Assembly: GCA_002469605.1 (NCBI GenBank)
Contig: DKMV01000222.1
Span: 1 to 8,271 of the forward strand
Direction of reading: 5' to 3'
DNA: 8,271 bases
DNA from: Leclercia sp. UBA7405
GTDB taxonomy: Bacteria > Pseudomonadota > Gammaproteobacteria > Enterobacterales > Enterobacteriaceae
Part shown: piece by piece, positions 6,853 to 8,271 of the stretch
How the letters are laid out: each line of letters begins with the position of its first letter
Position numbering within the stretch: the first letter of the stretch is position 1
Position numbers and translations under genes: made by a program
The notes under the pieces: model-generated
What the model was told of the DNA's origin: nothing
The model's database searches: none
What the model saw: the letters and a program-made list of their open reading frames with translations, nothing else

Positions 6853-6879
6853 AAAAAAACCCGCCAGAGCGGGTTTTTT
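6853..6879. terminator. Bidirectional intrinsic terminator, module 1
   Basis: Seven A, stem CCCGC, loop CAGA, stem GCGGG and six T. The A-run and T-run make it usable from either strand. It is the first met by cheV transcripts and the last met by nuoN transcripts. Confidence 0.88.
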
Positions 6880-6940
6880 GTTGTGTGCGGTCTGATGCCC
6901 TCACCCCAACCCTCTCCCACGGGGAGAGGGCGCAAACCAT

Positions 6941-6967
6941 AAAAAAACCCGCCGGAGCGGGTTTTTT
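6941..6967. terminator. Bidirectional intrinsic terminator, module 2
   Basis: Same hairpin with loop CGGA, flanked by seven A and six T. It is a middle, redundant copy between the convergent genes. Confidence 0.88.
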
Positions 6968-7028
6968 GTTGTGTGCGGTCTGATGCCCTCACCCCAACCC
7001 TCTCCCACAGGGAGAGGGAGCAAACCAT

Positions 7029-7061
7029 AAAAAAACCCGCCGGAGCGGGTTTTTTGTTTTT
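7029..7061. terminator. Bidirectional intrinsic terminator, module 3 (next to nuoN)
   Basis: Seven A, stem CCCGC, loop CGGA, stem GCGGG, six T, then G and five more T. It lies just 8 bp beyond the nuoN stop and so is the first terminator met by the nuo operon. It is probably the ancestral copy, though the order of duplication cannot be proved from one sequence. Confidence 0.9.
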
Positions 7062-7068
7062 ACCTTGC

Positions 7069-8271
7069 TTACATCAGCGGCATCGCGTGCTGCACGATGG
7101 TGATCAGCGGCTGCGGGTAGATACCGAAGATCAGCACCAGCAGCGCGGAGATCAGCACCACAATACCGCCGGCGCTGTACTGCCAGTTGCGCGGTGCGTC
7201 GCGGTTCAGCTGCTGAGGCGCGCTCAGGTACAGGCTCACCGCCACGCGCAGGTAGTAGTAGAGACCAATCGCGGAGCCGATAACGACGCCTGCCGTCAGC
7301 CACCACAGGCCAGCCTGCACACCGACTGCCAGCACGTAGAACTTACCGATAAAGCCCAGCGTCATCGGGATACCCGCCAGAGAGAGCATCATCACGGTCA
7401 TTACCGCTGAGAGGATCGGGCGGTGCCAGAACAGACCACGGTAAGAGAAGAGTGAATCCGCGTCCGGGCCACGGTACGGGCTGGACATCAGGCTCACCAC
7501 GCCGAAAGCGCCGAGGCTGCTGAACAGGTAACCGGCCAGGTAGACACCTACGGTCTCCATGGACATCTGACCGCTCTGCAGAGCAATCAGCGCCACCATC
7601 AGGTAGCCCAGATGGGAGATAGACGAGTAGCCCAGCAGACGCTTGATGTTGGTCTGGCTCAGCGCCATCAGGTTACCGAAGATAATGGAAACGAAGGCGA
7701 TGATGCCCAGCACCACGCGAACCGCTTCGCTATCCCCTACCGGTGCGTACAGGAACAGACGCATCACCACGCCGAAGATAGCGATCTTGCTCGCCGTCGC
7801 CAGGAAGGTGGATACCGGCGCAGGCGCGCCCTGGTAAACGTCTGGCGTCCACAGGTGGAACGGCACCAGAGAGAGCTTAAAGCCGAGGCCAACAATCATC
7901 ATGCCCAGACCCGCCAACAGCAGCGGCTCGTGCAGCATACCGTCGCCGAGGCTCTTGCCGAGCGCCATGAAGGAGAGATTACCGGACTGAGCGTACAGCA
8001 GCGCAATACCAAACAGCAGGAAAGACGAGGCAGCAGCAGACAGGATCGTGTACTTGATGCTCGCTTCCAGAGAGCGCTTCTGGCGGAACGCGTAGCCAAT
8101 CAGGCCGAACAGCGGCAGAGAGATAAGCTCAATACCGAGGAACAGCGCGGCCAGGTGGTTGGCGTTCGCCAGCAGAATGCCGCCGAGCGCGGCAATCAGT
8201 ACCAGCAGGTAAAACTCTTCTTTGTTGTCGTTGTAGCCTTCGAGCCATGGGTAGGCAAAGGTACAGGTCGC
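7069..8271 (-). CDS. nuoN: NuoN, complex I subunit N (5' end beyond window)
   Basis: NuoN is an inner-membrane, antiporter-like (ND2) subunit of NADH:quinone oxidoreductase involved in proton translocation. The window holds 400 codons plus the TAA stop, ending [12 protein letters not shown]. The reading frame is open to the right edge, and by alignment with the 485-residue E. coli protein the first 85 residues are missing. With that numbering the functional charged residues are all present: Glu133 ([13 protein letters not shown]), Lys158 (EASIKYTIL), Lys217 ([20 protein letters not shown]), Lys247 (TASKIAIFG) and Lys395 ([10 protein letters not shown]). Many hydrophobic membrane segments follow one another, as expected. 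As usual in enterobacteria it should be the last nuo gene; here it is followed by three tandem terminators and converges with cheV. I see no frameshift or unusual codon use. Confidence 0.97.
   Translation of the reverse strand, partial: ATCTFAYPWLEGYNDNKEEFYLLVLIAALGGILLANANHLAALFLGIELISLPLFGLIGYAFRQKRSLEASIKYTILSAAASSFLLFGIALLYAQSGNLSFMALGKSLGDGMLHEPLLLAGLGMMIVGLGFKLSLVPFHLWTPDVYQGAPAPVSTFLATASKIAIFGVVMRLFLYAPVGDSEAVRVVLGIIAFVSIIFGNLMALSQTNIKRLLGYSSISHLGYLMVALIALQSGQMSMETVGVYLAGYLFSSLGAFGVVSLMSSPYRGPDADSLFSYRGLFWHRPILSAVMTVMMLSLAGIPMTLGFIGKFYVLAVGVQAGLWWLTAGVVIGSAIGLYYYLRVAVSLYLSAPQQLNRDAPRNWQYSAGGIVVLISALLVLIFGIYPQPLITIVQHAMPLM

Larger units (their letters stand above)
6797..7060. repeat. 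Three tandem 88-bp palindrome-terminator modules
   Basis: Three head-to-tail copies lie at 6797-6884, 6885-6972 and 6973-7060 with an exact 88-bp period and only about three or four differences between any two. Each starts GTGCGGKCTGATGCCCTCAC. Next comes a perfect 9-bp palindrome CCCTCTCCC-3 nt-GGGAGAGGG (arms at 6822-6830/6834-6842, 6910-6918/6922-6930 and 6998-7006/7010-7018). After GCAAACCAT each module ends in an intrinsic terminator. CCCTCACCCCAACCCTCTCCC-type palindromes are, from memory, dispersed intergenic repeats in many enterobacteria. The array fills nearly all of the 294-bp gap between the convergent cheV and nuoN, and no coding potential is credible. Confidence 0.95.

Noticed and set aside
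6813..7028. Small minus-strand open frames rich in the SLWERVGVRA-type peptide
   Set aside because: These are simply translations of the dispersed palindromic repeat, which is not coding.
6797..7060. CRISPR array
   Set aside because: The 88-bp units are contiguous with no variable spacers, and each contains a palindrome and a terminator rather than a short repeat.

Overview
The window looks like conserved chromosomal backbone from a motile, GC-rich enterobacterium of the Enterobacteriaceae other than E. coli K-12. The encoded proteins are close to the E. coli versions as I remember them. The order menH-menD-menF-elaB-elaA-rnz is the familiar one. A flagellar-type cheV lies between rnz and nuoN, where E. 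coli K-12 carries other genes; from memory, Salmonella and Enterobacter-like genomes have cheV here. The genus cannot be fixed from the sequence alone.

Layout: positions 1-3814 hold three menaquinone genes on the minus strand. They are menF (chorismate to isochorismate), menD (isochorismate plus 2-oxoglutarate to SEPHCHC) and the first 254 codons of menH (SEPHCHC to SHCHC plus pyruvate). They are transcribed leftwards in pathway order, and menD and menH overlap by 4 bp. Upstream lie elaB (tail-anchored, ribosome-associated stress protein) and elaA (GNAT acetyltransferase), also on the minus strand. Divergent from elaA, on the plus strand, is rnz/rbn (RNase Z/BN). It is followed by cheV (CheW-REC chemotaxis coupling protein), which has its own sigma-28-type promoter. 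From the right edge, nuoN (complex I subunit N, first 85 codons missing) runs leftwards and converges on cheV. The menaquinone genes and nuoN both serve the respiratory chain, because menaquinone is an electron carrier that complex I can reduce; elaB, elaA, rnz and cheV are unrelated neighbours.

The notable material is non-coding or sub-genic. (1) Three near-identical 88-bp tandem modules lie between the convergent cheV and nuoN, each a 9-bp palindrome plus a bidirectional intrinsic terminator. (2) Two nested perfect 9-bp inverted repeats lie upstream of menF. The outer one would hide the menF ribosome binding site in read-through RNA from elaB but not in RNA from the local promoter. (3) menH carries an in-frame 15-bp tandem expansion that adds 10 residues just after its catalytic serine. 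(4) Overlapping divergent -10 boxes serve elaA and rnz. (5) cheV has a perfect sigma-28 -10 box. I see no mobile element, CRISPR array, RNA gene or defence or toxin system. No wholly new multi-gene system is visible.
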